Notes under the pieces: model-generated
The model's database searches: none
Told to the model about the DNA's origin: nothing
The model's input: the letters and a program-made list of their open reading frames with translations, nothing else
In this document: positions 21,108 through 30,226 of the stretch, piece after piece
How the letters are laid out: every line of letters begins with the position of its first letter
How positions within the stretch are numbered: position 1 is the stretch's first letter
Position numbers and translations under genes: made by a program
NCBI GenBank assembly: GCA_016867235.1
Contig: VGJY01000008.1
Span: 1 to 52,020, forward strand
Direction of reading: 5' to 3'
From: Candidatus Tanganyikabacteria bacterium
Lineage (GTDB): Bacteria > Cyanobacteriota > Sericytochromatia > S15B-MN24 > VGJW01
Length of the DNA stretch: 52,020 bases

Positions 21108-22244
21108 TCAAAGGACAGCGATCTCCGGCCGCGCGAGGCGGGGCCCGATGGCGCTGGCCGCGCCGGCGCCATCTTCCCAGTGCACGAGGTACAGGAGCGT
21201 GCGGTACTCGATGAAGCGGAGGCGCTGCCGCAACGCGGCCAGCAAGGGGCTGCCCGCGGACAGGCCCAGGGCGAGCGAGGCCAGACCGCGGCCGGCGGCC
21301 CGCGCGCGCGCCGCGCCGATGAGCGCCAGATACACCTCGACGGCTTCCCGGTCGGCGGCCAGGTGGGACAGGTATGCCATCTCGAGGGGTTCTCCCGGCC
21401 GGGGCAGGGGGGGCAGGCCCACCATGCGCGAGGCGAGATCCAGGGCGGGCCGCCAGCGCCCGAGGTGGCTGGCATACCCGTGCACCCGGACCTGCTTGTA
21501 GGCGCGCTGATCCCACAGGGCCGCGCAGCCGACCAGGCGTCCCGCCTGGCGAACGAGCAGGAAATCCTCGGGAACGAGCCCCCGGACGCGTTCCGGGTTT
21601 GCCAGATCCTCCGCGGTCCAGATGGGCGCGAACTGGTGCGCACTGTGGTACCTGGCAAGCAGTTCCGCGATCTCCGCGAGATCGCCGGCCTCCGCCTGTG
21701 TCACCTCCGTGCCGGGAACGGTCGCGCCGCGCCCGGTGGACACGACCAGCGTCGCGAGTTCGGCGACGGGCCGGTACGTCGGAAAGCCGGGCAAGCCGGC
21801 CTCCAGTAGCCGCCGTGCCGCGGCGTTGGTCTCGGAAATAGACGTGAGGTAGAAGGGGACGTCGCCTTCCTCGTGCAGTCGCCGGAGCAGCTTCCAGCCG
21901 GAGCGCATGATGCGGGGGAGGCCGCGGTAGGCGGGTTCGAGCCGCAACTGGCCCAGGTAGCCCATCCGCCGCGGGTGGCCGTCGATCCAGACTTCGCGCA
22001 CCGAGCGACTGCCCATCCCGGCGATGCGCCCCTCGGGATCGCGGGCCACCAGGGTCTGGTGCGCGGGGCCTTCGATGGTCTGGCCCAGGAAGAAGTCGGG
22101 CTCCCGTTCGACGGCGAGGGTGATCTCGCCCTCGAGGTGGCATTCCCGCATCAGGCGGCGGAGTTCGGGTTCGTCGGCGGGGGCTGCCAGATCGAAGGTG
22201 AGGCCGGCGCTGGATCGCGGTCTGGAGTTCGCTGGTAGCCTCAT
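21108..22244 (-). CDS. GNAT-family acetyltransferase (double-domain size)
   Basis: 378 residues, about twice one GNAT domain. The N-terminal half shows the family pattern: TLVARDPEGRIAGMGSRSVREVWIDG, then YLGQLRLEPAYRGLPRIMRSG, where LRLEPAYRGLPRI is the acetyl-CoA loop region, and YLTSISETNAAARRLLEAGL. The C-terminal half has weaker GNAT-like features (FLLVRQAGRLVGCAALWDQRAYKQVRVHGY). The substrate is unknown. It follows the radical SAM gene after seven bases and is probably the third gene of that operon, so it may act on the same product. Confidence 0.8.
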   Translation of the reverse strand: MRLPANSRPRSSAGLTFDLAAPADEPELRRLMRECHLEGEITLAVEREPDFFLGQTIEGPAHQTLVARDPEGRIAGMGSRSVREVWIDGHPRRMGYLGQLRLEPAYRGLPRIMRSGWKLLRRLHEEGDVPFYLTSISETNAAARRLLEAGLPGFPTYRPVAELATLVVSTGRGATVPGTEVTQAEAGDLAEIAELLARYHSAHQFAPIWTAEDLANPERVRGLVPEDFLLVRQAGRLVGCAALWDQRAYKQVRVHGYASHLGRWRPALDLASRMVGLPPLPRPGEPLEMAYLSHLAADREAVEVYLALIGAARARAAGRGLASLALGLSAGSPLLAALRQRLRFIEYRTLLYLVHWEDGAGAASAIGPRLARPEIAVL

Positions 22245-22251
22245 GGCCGCG

Positions 22252-23646
22252 CTAGCCCGATTCGAGCAGGGGCTCGCGCACCGCTGACTCGAGGAGCGGT
22301 TCGCGGTAGCGCGGATCGCCTAGCGGATGGCCATAGCGCGGACCGACCTCGATGCGGTGCAGCCAGTTGATCGGCATGAACTGGCGGAACATGAAGGCGT
22401 CCGACCGGTTCACCGGGTGGAACCAGCGGCGCAGCATGCTGGTCGCCGAGTAGAACTGGCGGCGGGCCTCGACACAGAGCCGCTCGAGTTCCCGCGGGGC
22501 CAGGCGTTCGGGCATGAAGGCCACCTGGTTGAAGCTGTAGTCGGGATCCAGCCACCAGGTGTCGTAGAGCAGGCGGCCCTCGCTTTCCAGGCGCGTGTAC
22601 AGCGGCGTGCCCGGGAAGGGCGTGAGCTGCGCGAAGGCGGCCAGGTAGAAGCCCTGGTCGATGGCGAACTCCACGGCCGTCTGCACGGTCTCCGCGGTGT
22701 CGGCACCGTACCCGAACACGAAGGTGCCGTAGATGCGGATGCGGTTGCGATGGAGGTTGGCGATGGCGCCGGCCAGATCGCGTTCGGCCAGGTTGACTTC
22801 CTTGCGCATCGCCTCGAGGTTGCGGCGCTCCAGGCTCTCGAAACCGATGAGCAGGCCCTGGCAGCCCGACCGCCGCATCAGGTCGAGCAGTTCGTCGTCC
22901 TGGGCCATGTTGAGGCTGCCCTGGCTCACCCAGCGGATGCCCAGCGGCGCGAGGGCCCGCAGGAAGTCCTTGGCTTCCCGGACGTTGCCGGTGAGGTTAT
23001 CGTCCACGAAGAAGAAGAGGCGGCTCCGGTCCTTGATACTGGCCACCTCGGCAATCACCTGCTCGAGCGGCCGCCTGGTCTGGGTGCTGCAGTAAGCCGC
23101 CTGGATCGCGCAGAACTCGCAATGGAACGGACAGCCCCGGCTGGTCTCCACCAGCCCCACTGGGAGGTAGCGCTTGCCCGCGAAGATGCGCCGGTCGGGG
23201 CTGGAGCGAAACAGTTCCGGCCGGCCCTGGCCCCGGTAGATCCGCTTTGGCGTGCGATGCCGGAAATCGTCCACCACTTCCGCCCATAGCTCCTCGGCTT
23301 CGCCGACCACCACCGCCTCGGCGTACCGTTGCACCTCGTCGGGGCAAAGCGTGGCGTGGAAGCCGCCCATCACGACGGGCACGCCCCGCCGGCGGTAGGT
23401 GCTCGCAATCTGGTAGGCGCGTCTTGCGGTGAACGTCTCGATCGAGATGGCCACCAGGTCGGTGGGCGCCTCGAAGGGGATGTCCTCGACCCGATCGTCG
23501 TAGAAAGCTATCTCGACGTCGGGCGGCGTCAGGCCCGCCAGCACGCCGGCCGGCAGCGATTCCATCTGCCAGGAGCGGAGGTACCGCTCGCCGGGCCGCC
23601 GCCCCATGCAAGGGTGAATGATGGTGAGGTGAAAAGGCTTGCTCAC
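22252..23646 (-). CDS. B12-binding-domain radical SAM enzyme (second of pair)
   Basis: 464 residues from GTG 23646, whose GTGA overlaps the stop of the upstream radical SAM gene. Residues about 10-140 are a cobalamin-binding-like Rossmann domain (DLVAISIETFTARRAYQIASTYRRRGVPVVMGG). The radical SAM core begins with CPFHCEFC (Cys172, Cys176, Cys179) that would hold the 4Fe-4S cluster, followed by FFFVDDNLTGNVREAK and LLIGFESL. The C-terminus (LTPFPGTPLYTRLESEGRLL and after) resembles DUF4070-type extensions. The family includes methylases and hopanoid-modifying enzymes, but no specific reaction can be assigned. Confidence 0.88.
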   Translation of the reverse strand: MSKPFHLTIIHPCMGRRPGERYLRSWQMESLPAGVLAGLTPPDVEIAFYDDRVEDIPFEAPTDLVAISIETFTARRAYQIASTYRRRGVPVVMGGFHATLCPDEVQRYAEAVVVGEAEELWAEVVDDFRHRTPKRIYRGQGRPELFRSSPDRRIFAGKRYLPVGLVETSRGCPFHCEFCAIQAAYCSTQTRRPLEQVIAEVASIKDRSRLFFFVDDNLTGNVREAKDFLRALAPLGIRWVSQGSLNMAQDDELLDLMRRSGCQGLLIGFESLERRNLEAMRKEVNLAERDLAGAIANLHRNRIRIYGTFVFGYGADTAETVQTAVEFAIDQGFYLAAFAQLTPFPGTPLYTRLESEGRLLYDTWWLDPDYSFNQVAFMPERLAPRELERLCVEARRQFYSATSMLRRWFHPVNRSDAFMFRQFMPINWLHRIEVGPRYGHPLGDPRYREPLLESAVREPLLESG

Positions 23647-25058
23647 GCGGTTTCGCTCGCAGGTCGGGTGGCCTCGCGCCCGAGGTGCCAGTCGCAGTTG
23701 TAGAAGGTGTGGAGGTGGTGGGCGTAGAAGCGGTAGCCCAGGTTGGAGGCGATGGCCAGCGGCACCTGCGTGCGGCTGGTGGCCAGGCGGCGCGCGATGC
23801 CGCGGTAGCTGTAGGCCAGCTTCCAGGCCTTCTCGTGGGCGTCGTAGAGTTGCGCCGGGGTCATGTTGGCGGGCTGGAACACCACGTGCTGCGCGTCGTA
23901 CAGTTGCCAGTCGCGCGTGAGGATGCGCCCTTCCTTCTCGAGGCGATGGAACAGCGCCGTCCCCGGGAAGGGCGTGGAGATGGCGAAGCGCGGCAGGTCG
24001 ATGCCCGCCTCGACGGCAAAGCGCGCGGTCTCCATGATGCTGTCGGGCGTGTCGTGATCGAGGCCGAAGACGAAGCAGCCCTGGATGGCGATGTCGCGGG
24101 CATGCAGCGCCCGCGTCACCTCCAGGTACTTGGCCTTGATCTCCTCCGAGTCGGCCGCCACGCCGCTCCGGCACTCGTCGTCGCCCGGCTGGCGATCCTT
24201 GAGGGCGTTGAAGGTCTTGAAGGTGCCGCGCAGGCCCTCGGGAGTGAGCGACTCGTAGCCGATGAGGAGGCCGCCGCAGCCGCTGCGCGTGGCGAGATCC
24301 AGCAATTCCTTGTCGCGGGTGATGAGCATCGTGGAAAGGCCGAACCAGCGGATCTTGAGCGGGATGAAGGCCCGGAAGAGCTCCTTGGCCCAGTCGACGT
24401 CGGCGATGATGTTGAGGTCGATGAAGAGCGCCTTGCGCACGCCGCGAGCGCGGACTTCCGCCACGACCTCCTCGACCGGGCGCAGGTAGGGCTTCTTGCC
24501 CCACGCGGCGGGCACGACGCAGAACTCGCAGTTGTGGATGCAGCCGCGACTGGCCTCGAACACGTTGTGGGTGAAGTAGTGCTCGGTCTTGACCAGGTCC
24601 CAGCGGGGATGCGGCATCCCCTCCAGGCTGTGGCCCGGCGCCATGTCGTAGCGCGGCTGCAGCTTGCCCGCGGCGAGATCGCGCAGGAGCTGCGGCCAGG
24701 TCTTCTCGGCGTAGCCCACCACGATCGCGTCGGCGTGTGGCTGGGCGTCGGCCGGGGCGAGCGTGATGTGCGGCCCGCCGAGCACGACGGGTATGCCGCG
24801 CTCCCGGAAGCGGCCGGCCAGTTCGTAGGCCCGAATGGACGAGCCGGTGATGCAGGTCATGCCGACCAGATCGGCCTGGAGGTCGTCGGGGATCTCCTCG
24901 ATGCCCTCGTCGATGATGCGGATCTCGGCATCGAGATCCTTGGGCACCAGAGCCGCCAGCGTCGGCAGCGTGCGCGGCGCGTAGCGCAGGGATTTGCGGA
25001 AGATCCCGCCGCGGTGCCGGTACAGGGGTCCCTTGGGGCTCAAGAGTGCGATTTTCAT
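23643..25058 (-). CDS. B12-binding-domain radical SAM enzyme with DUF4070-like C-terminus (first of pair)
   Basis: 471 residues from ATG 25058 (a GTG nine bases upstream is possible; neither has a strong Shine-Dalgarno). The N-terminal domain has LVGMTCITGSSIRAYELAGRFRERGIPVVLGGPH, typical of the cobalamin-binding part, although no DxHxxG cobalamin ligand is seen. The radical SAM motif is CIHNCEFC (Cys173, Cys177, Cys180). LLIGYESL, VFGLDHDTPDSIMETARF and the tail FPGTALFHRLEKEGRIL ... YDAQHVVFQPANMTPAQL fit DUF4070-type proteins. It overlaps the next radical SAM gene by four bases. The two may catalyse successive steps on one substrate, perhaps a lipid; that is inference. Confidence 0.88.
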   Translation of the reverse strand: MKIALLSPKGPLYRHRGGIFRKSLRYAPRTLPTLAALVPKDLDAEIRIIDEGIEEIPDDLQADLVGMTCITGSSIRAYELAGRFRERGIPVVLGGPHITLAPADAQPHADAIVVGYAEKTWPQLLRDLAAGKLQPRYDMAPGHSLEGMPHPRWDLVKTEHYFTHNVFEASRGCIHNCEFCVVPAAWGKKPYLRPVEEVVAEVRARGVRKALFIDLNIIADVDWAKELFRAFIPLKIRWFGLSTMLITRDKELLDLATRSGCGGLLIGYESLTPEGLRGTFKTFNALKDRQPGDDECRSGVAADSEEIKAKYLEVTRALHARDIAIQGCFVFGLDHDTPDSIMETARFAVEAGIDLPRFAISTPFPGTALFHRLEKEGRILTRDWQLYDAQHVVFQPANMTPAQLYDAHEKAWKLAYSYRGIARRLATSRTQVPLAIASNLGYRFYAHHLHTFYNCDWHLGREATRPASETA

Positions 25059-25160
25059 GGGATTCACAAGCCATGGGACGCTCCCCGACCCGCGACCACG
25101 TCGAGGGTTTTTACGGATCCGGCATCCGGGCGGCGGATCGCCCGCCGTGGCCGCCAGGCG

Positions 25161-25685
25161 TCAGAACGCGCCCCAGCTCTGCTTTCCGGGGATGTAGTAG
25201 CTCGGGCAGATGAGGCGGACGGCGCTGGCGAAGCGCCGGACGCCCGCGAGTTCGGCCTCGCCGCGTGCGGCGGCGGCATTCATCTCGGCGCCGAAGAGGT
25301 CGTCGAGTTCGCCCTCCATGGCCGATCGCCGCTCTACCTCGGAGGGGTACTCGGCCCGGATGGCGGCCAGTTCGCCGGCGTCGAGGAAGTAGCCGGCGCA
25401 GCCCGGACAGTGATCCACCTCCACGCCCCGCTTCGGGCTGAAGAACCGGCGCTGCATCACGATGCCGTCGCACTTCGGGCAGGCGCGCCGGCGCTCATGG
25501 TCGACGGCGACCGCCGGGTCCACCGGGATCTCCAGCAGAAGGTCGGCACGCTCGTGCGCCTCGTCGAACTTCCGGAGTTCGAAGTTGTCGAACCAGAGCC
25601 CGCCGCAGCCGCCCTTGCAGGCGTCCACGGTCATGGGGCCGGCGGCGAGTTGTTCCATGGCTCGACTGCAAGCGGGGCAATTCAT
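25161..25685 (-). CDS. Zinc-ribbon (zf-TFIIB-like) protein
   Basis: 174 residues with two similar zinc ribbons: C3/C6 with C23/C27, and C69/C72 with C93/C96. Each is followed by a W/F-F-D-x-x-E-L type segment (GLWFDNFELRK and GYFLDAGELAA) that marks the zf-TFIIB family. The rest is an acidic helix and a short C-terminal tail. Function of this family in bacteria is unknown. It is 102 bases upstream of the radical SAM pair on the same strand and may be co-transcribed; it is divergent from the aminotransferase gene. Confidence 0.82.
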   Translation of the reverse strand: MNCPACSRAMEQLAAGPMTVDACKGGCGGLWFDNFELRKFDEAHERADLLLEIPVDPAVAVDHERRRACPKCDGIVMQRRFFSPKRGVEVDHCPGCAGYFLDAGELAAIRAEYPSEVERRSAMEGELDDLFGAEMNAAAARGEAELAGVRRFASAVRLICPSYYIPGKQSWGAF

Positions 25686-25765
25686 ACCGGCCTTGTTCCC
25701 CGAACGGCCCGAAAGGGTGCTAGGCTGCCTGACGCTAGCCCCACGACGCGAAGAAGGACCCGACG

Positions 25766-27175
25766 ATGGCGATCGACCATTCCCCTGCGACCTGGCCCGT
25801 CCTGGTGGTGGGCGGAGACGAGCGGGTGGCCTTGCTCGACGGGTCCCACGCCCGCTACATCAATCTGGATTGCGGGGCGACGACTCCCGCGCTCGGCCCC
25901 GTGGCCGACGCGGTGCGGGACTTCCTGCCCTGGTACGCCAGCGTGCACCGCGGGGCGGGCTACAAGTCGCGCCTCGCGACGGCCATCTACGAGCGCACCC
26001 GGGCCGAGGTGGCGGCCTTCCTCGGCGCCGACCTGCACGATCGGCTCGTCGTGTACGGCAAGAACGCGACCGAGGCGCTCAACAAGCTTGCGGCCCGGCT
26101 GCCGTTCGGGCCCGGCGACGTCGTGCTCTGCTCGATGATGGAGCACCACTCCAACCTGCTGCCGTGGCGGTCGCGGGCGCAGGTGGACTACATCGACATC
26201 GACCCGGCCGGCCACCTGGATCTGGCCGACCTGGAAGCCAAGCTGGCACGGTATGGCGGCCGGGTGCGCCTGGTCGCCGTGACGGGCGGCTCCAACGTCA
26301 CGGGTGCCATTCCGCCCATCCACCGGATCGCGGCGATCGCCCACCGCCATGGCGCCGAAGTTGTGGTGGACGCGGCGCAACTGGCGCCCCACCGGCCGAT
26401 CCGGATGGGTGCGCTTTCCGATCCCGAGCACCTCGACTACCTGGTCTTGTCCGCGCACAAGATGTACGCGCCGTTCGGCGTGGGCGTGCTGGTGGGACCG
26501 CGCTCGCTGTTTCTGCAGGGCGACCCGGACGTGGTGGGCGGCGGGACGGTCAAGATGGTCACCCTCGACGAGGCCGTGTGGTCCGAGCCGCCCGAAAAGG
26601 AGGAGGCCGGCTCGCCCAACGCCGTCGGGGCGGTCGCCCTCGCGGCGGCGATGCGCTTCCTCTCGGCGGTGGGCATGGAGCGGGTCGCGGCTCACGAGCG
26701 AGATATCACGGCCTACGCGCTGGAGCGGCTCCGCCGGATTCCCGGCGTGCGCATCTACGGGCCGCCGGATTCGGCGGCGGATCGCCTGGGGGTGATCTCG
26801 TTCAACGTGGCGGGCTACCATCACAGCCTGGTGGCGGCGATCCTGGGCTGGGAGGCGGGGATCGCGGTGCGCAACGGTTGCTTCTGCGCCCATCCTTATC
26901 TGCTGCGCCTCCTGGAGGTCGGCCCGGAAGACGAAGCCCTGGTGCGCGAGGAAATCGTATGCGGCATCCGGTCGCGGGTGCCCGGAGCCGTCCGTGCCAC
27001 GTTCGGGCTGTTCAACACCCGCGTCGACGTCGAGGCCCTCGCTCGCATCGCCCGCGGCGACATCGCGGGCACCTACCGCCAGGATCCCGCCACCGGCGAC
27101 CACCACCCGGATATCCCGTCCGAGGACCACGCGGCGCAGTACGAGCGAATCGTGGCGCGGGCGTCGCGGGGCTGA
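25766..27175 (+). CDS. Class V PLP-dependent aminotransferase (SufS/cysteine-desulfurase-like)
   Basis: 469 residues from ATG with GAAGAAGGA upstream. The fold-type I pattern of SufS is clear: NLDCGATTPALGPV near the start, HRGAGYKSRLATAIYERTR, SMMEHHSNLLPWR, VVVDAAQLAPH and LSAHKMYAPFGVGVLVG with the PLP lysine at K232. The position of the desulfurase cysteine has NGCFCAHP (Cys372 and Cys374), so cysteine desulfuration is plausible. It is about 60 residues longer than typical SufS, with the extra length at the C-terminus (ending in a charged HHPDIPSEDHAAQYER stretch). No SufB/C/D/E/U genes are adjacent. An extended -10-like TGCTAGGCT is in the 80-base divergent gap. Confidence 0.88.
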   Translation: MAIDHSPATWPVLVVGGDERVALLDGSHARYINLDCGATTPALGPVADAVRDFLPWYASVHRGAGYKSRLATAIYERTRAEVAAFLGADLHDRLVVYGKNATEALNKLAARLPFGPGDVVLCSMMEHHSNLLPWRSRAQVDYIDIDPAGHLDLADLEAKLARYGGRVRLVAVTGGSNVTGAIPPIHRIAAIAHRHGAEVVVDAAQLAPHRPIRMGALSDPEHLDYLVLSAHKMYAPFGVGVLVGPRSLFLQGDPDVVGGGTVKMVTLDEAVWSEPPEKEEAGSPNAVGAVALAAAMRFLSAVGMERVAAHERDITAYALERLRRIPGVRIYGPPDSAADRLGVISFNVAGYHHSLVAAILGWEAGIAVRNGCFCAHPYLLRLLEVGPEDEALVREEIVCGIRSRVPGAVRATFGLFNTRVDVEALARIARGDIAGTYRQDPATGDHHPDIPSEDHAAQYERIVARASRG

Positions 27176-27290
27176 TCCGGTACCACGTCCGCACGAGTTG
27201 CTGGTTACGCGGCAAGCGGCCGGCGGTACGATGGGAGCGGCCAGCGAGGTAGACACGGTGTGTGTCCCCGGGCCGTCAGGAATCTTGCCG

Positions 27291-28949
27291 ATGTACGAAC
27301 TGTTGCAGAACCCCGAAGCCGGGCGCGCCCTTCCGCGTGGCGAGGCGTTGCTCCACGATCCCCTCCTCAACAAGGGCACCGCCTTCACGGCGGCCGAGCG
27401 CGCGGCCCTGGGCCTCGACGGCCTGCTCCCGTCGGCCGTCCAGACGATGGACGATCAGGTGGCGCGGGTCATGCTCAACAACCGGGCCAAGAGCGACGAT
27501 CTCGAACGCTACCTGCACCTCACCGGCTTGCAGGACCGCAACGAGACGCTCTTCTATCGCGTCGTGATCGACCACCTCGAAGAGGTGCTGCCCATCATCT
27601 ACACGCCCACGGTCGGCAAGGCCTGCCAGGAGTGGGCGCACCTGTGGCGGCGGCCGCGCGGCCTGCACCTGTCGCTGCGGGATCGCGGGCGAGTCAACGA
27701 CATCGTGGCGGCCTGGCCGCACAAGGATGTGCGCGTCATCGTCGTGACCGACGGCGAGCGCATCCTGGGCCTGGGAGACCAGGGCGAGGGCGGGATGGGC
27801 ATCCCTATAGGCAAGCTATCGCTCTATACGGCCTGCGCCGGTATCCATCCGGCCACCACCCTGCCCGTCATGCTGGATGTGGGCACCGAAAACGAAGAAT
27901 ACCTCGCCGATCCGCTCTACCTGGGGCTCCGGCAGCATCGCCTCCGCGGACCCGAGTATGACGCTTTCGTGGCCGAGTTCATCGAGGCGGTGCAGCAGCA
28001 CATGCCCAGGGCCCTGGTGCAATTCGAGGACTTCGGCAACACCAACGCTTTCCGCTTGCTCGACTCGTGGCGCGACCGGATCTGCACCTTCAACGACGAC
28101 ATCCAGGGCACCGCGGCGGTCGCGCTTGCGGGCCTGTATTCGGCATTGCGGCTCACGGGCAGGGCGCTGCGCGAGCAGCGGATCCTCTTCCTGGGCGCCG
28201 GCGAGGCGGGAATCGGCATCGGCGACCTGATCTCGTCGGCCATGGTCGCCGAGGGCGACTCCCTCGAGGAGGCGCGGGCCAGGTGCTGGTTCGTGGACTC
28301 CAAGGGCCTGGTGGTGAAGGGCCGGGACAACCTGGCAGAGCACAAGCTCCGGTTCGCCCACGATTTCGCGTTCCAGACCGATCTGCTTTCGGCGATCGAC
28401 GCGCTGCGGCCGACCGCCATCATCGGGGTCTCGACCATCCCGGGATCGTTCACCCGCGACGTGATCGAGGCGATTTCGCGCCTCAATGCGCGGCCAATAG
28501 TCTTCGCGCTCTCCAACCCGACGTCGAAGGCCGAGTGCTCGGCCGAGCAGGCCTACCAGTGGTCGGGCGGGCGGGCGATCTACGCCAGCGGCAGTCCGTT
28601 CCCGCCCTGCACGTACGAGGGCCGCACGTTCGTCCCGGGGCAGGGCAACAACGCCTACATCTTCCCGGGCGTGGGCCTGGGGGTGGTGGCCTGCGAGGCC
28701 CGGCACGTGACGGACCGGATGTTCGCCCGGGCCGCCAGGGCACTGGCCGGGGAGGTCCTCGAGAGCGATCTGGCCATGGGCCGCATCTACCCGTCGCTCA
28801 CGCGCATCCGCGACCTGTCGGCCACCATCGGCGCCGCGGTGGCGGAGGTGGCATTCGAGGACGGCCTGGCCGGCGTGCCGCGGCCGGACGATCTGCTTGC
28901 GCTCGTGCGGTCGGCGATGTGGGAGCCGGTGTACGAGCAGTACGCGTGA
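27291..28949 (+). CDS. maeA: NAD(P)-dependent malic enzyme (oxaloacetate-decarboxylating)
   Basis: 552 residues from ATG 27291 with AGGA nine bases upstream. It aligns along its length with the large (about 560-residue) SfcA/MaeA-type enzymes: DPLLNKGTAF, ETLFYRVVIDHLEEVLPIIYTPTVGKACQEW, VIVVTDGERILGLGDQGEGGMGIPIGKLSLYTACAGI (catalytic Lys), FEDFGNTNAF, ICTFNDDIQGTAAV (metal-binding Asp pair), the NAD loop FLGAGEAGIGIGD, LSNPTSKAE and GQGNNAYIFPGVGLGVVA. It converts malate to pyruvate and CO2 in the cytoplasm, yielding NADH or NADPH; cofactor preference cannot be read here. Upstream gap 27176-27290 shows no clear promoter. Confidence 0.95.
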   Translation: MYELLQNPEAGRALPRGEALLHDPLLNKGTAFTAAERAALGLDGLLPSAVQTMDDQVARVMLNNRAKSDDLERYLHLTGLQDRNETLFYRVVIDHLEEVLPIIYTPTVGKACQEWAHLWRRPRGLHLSLRDRGRVNDIVAAWPHKDVRVIVVTDGERILGLGDQGEGGMGIPIGKLSLYTACAGIHPATTLPVMLDVGTENEEYLADPLYLGLRQHRLRGPEYDAFVAEFIEAVQQHMPRALVQFEDFGNTNAFRLLDSWRDRICTFNDDIQGTAAVALAGLYSALRLTGRALREQRILFLGAGEAGIGIGDLISSAMVAEGDSLEEARARCWFVDSKGLVVKGRDNLAEHKLRFAHDFAFQTDLLSAIDALRPTAIIGVSTIPGSFTRDVIEAISRLNARPIVFALSNPTSKAECSAEQAYQWSGGRAIYASGSPFPPCTYEGRTFVPGQGNNAYIFPGVGLGVVACEARHVTDRMFARAARALAGEVLESDLAMGRIYPSLTRIRDLSATIGAAVAEVAFEDGLAGVPRPDDLLALVRSAMWEPVYEQYA

Positions 28950-28976
28950 GGTATCTTCACCGGGCCGTCCTGGCCA

Positions 28977-29040
28977 TGACCTTTTATCACCAGATTGATA
29001 ATTGGTCTTGACTTTTCATCAGGTCACTGATAAAAGGTCA
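28977..29040. promoter_or_regulatory. Two abutting 32-bp dyads (operator-like) before the DUF4143 ATPase
   Basis: Each dyad has 13-base arms and a six-base spacer. Dyad 1 (28977-29008): TGACCTTTTATCA - ccagat - TGATAATTGGTCT. Dyad 2 (29009-29040): TGACTTTTCATCA - ggtcac - TGATAAAAGGTCA. They touch with no gap and agree at 22 of 32 positions. The outermost arms (28977-28989 and 29028-29040) are exact reverse complements. The last arm contains AAAAGG, the only Shine-Dalgarno candidate for the ATG at 29045, and a TTGACT / 17 / TAAAAG promoter-like pair (29008-29036) is embedded, so a protein bound here, or an RNA hairpin, would control expression. Confidence 0.7.
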
Positions 29041-29044
29041 AGAA

Positions 29045-30226
29045 ATGGCGGTGCTCGCGCGTTATCTCCAGGAGGCCATTCGCGGGGATGCGCTGGCTAG
29101 CGGAAAGATGGCGTTCATCAGCGGACCGCGCCAGGTGGGCAAGACAACCCTGGGTCGCGCCCTGCTGCTTGATCCCGGCAACCATTTCTCCTGGGACGAT
29201 CCGCGCTTTCGCTCGGCCTGGAGCCGCTCGCCGCTGGATGCCGTCGCCAGCAGGGGCGAAGGTCCGATACTCCTGGACGAGCTGCACAAGGACCGGCAAT
29301 GGAAGGGGCGCCTCAAGGGACTCTACGATCTACGGGGTGACCAGGTGGGGATCGTGGTGACGGGGAGCGCGAGGCTCGACACCTACCGGCGCGGCGGGGA
29401 AAGCCTGCTCGGGCGCTACCTGCCTTCCCGCCTCCACCCGTTCTCGGTCGCCGAGCGCCCGGCCCCGCCGACACCCGACGAGATCCTGGAGGCGCGGGAG
29501 CCGTCCTTCCCATGGGAAGACATCATCCGGCTTGGCGGCTTTCCCGAACCGCTGCTCGCCGGGTCGGCGACCAAGGCGCAGCGCTGGAGCCGCTTGCGGC
29601 AGGAGCGCCTGGTCCGCGAGGATATCCGGGACATCCGCAACATCGGCGATCTGCAGGCGGTTCGGACGCTCGCGGAACTGCTGCCCGAGCGGGCCTGCGG
29701 CCTGCTGTCCGTGAATTCGCTGCGCGAGGACGTCGGGGTGGCGTACGCGACGGTGCGGGCCTGGCTGGCCGCGTTCGAGGCCCTCTACCTGGTCTTCCTG
29801 GTGCGGCCCTACTCGGCCCGGGTAGCGAGGGCGCTCCGGCTGGAGCCCAAGCTGTACCTCTACGACTCCCTGCAGTTGCCCGCGGGCCGCCTCGCAGCCA
29901 GGCAGGAAAACCTGGTGGCCTTGCACCTGCTCAAGGCCTGCCACTACTGGACCGACCTGGCTCACGGCGAATTCGATCTCCGGTACGTGCGCGACAAGGA
30001 GAAGCGAGAGGTGGACTTCCTCGTGCTGCGGGACCGCGCGCCCTGGATGATGGTCGAGTGCAAGTCCGACGAGATGGCGCCATGCCCGAACCTCGTGCGC
30101 TTTGGCTCCGCCCTCGAGGTTCCCGTCCGGATCCAGCTCGTCACGCGGCCCGGCTGCGACAAGTTCTTCCCCGAGTCTGGCGTGCGGGTGATGCACTACG
30201 AGCGCTTCCTGGCGGGGCTCGTCTGA
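29045..30226 (+). CDS. AAA-type ATPase with DUF4143 / nuclease-like C-terminus (COG1373)
   Basis: 393 residues. N-terminal AAA_14 domain: Walker A GPRQVGKTT (K33), Walker B ILLDE (D78, E79), then VVTGSARLD as sensor 1 and GGFPEP later. The C-terminal half is DUF4143-like with a winged-helix segment (LLSVNSLREDVGVAYATVRAWLAAFEALYLVFLVRPY) and a PD-(D/E)xK-like pattern D324 ... E338-C-K340 (REVDFLVLRD, then VECKSDE). These ATPases are common, often mobile accessory genes of unclear role. It begins five bases after the tandem dyads. It sits among metabolic genes as a single insert, consistent with transfer. Confidence 0.88.
   Translation: MAVLARYLQEAIRGDALASGKMAFISGPRQVGKTTLGRALLLDPGNHFSWDDPRFRSAWSRSPLDAVASRGEGPILLDELHKDRQWKGRLKGLYDLRGDQVGIVVTGSARLDTYRRGGESLLGRYLPSRLHPFSVAERPAPPTPDEILEAREPSFPWEDIIRLGGFPEPLLAGSATKAQRWSRLRQERLVREDIRDIRNIGDLQAVRTLAELLPERACGLLSVNSLREDVGVAYATVRAWLAAFEALYLVFLVRPYSARVARALRLEPKLYLYDSLQLPAGRLAARQENLVALHLLKACHYWTDLAHGEFDLRYVRDKEKREVDFLVLRDRAPWMMVECKSDEMAPCPNLVRFGSALEVPVRIQLVTRPGCDKFFPESGVRVMHYERFLAGLV

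Noticed and set aside
22252-25058. Naming the radical SAM pair as hopanoid methylases (HpnP/HpnR).
   Set aside because: The B12-radical SAM layout and DUF4070-like tail are shared by many families, and no hopanoid synthesis gene is near.
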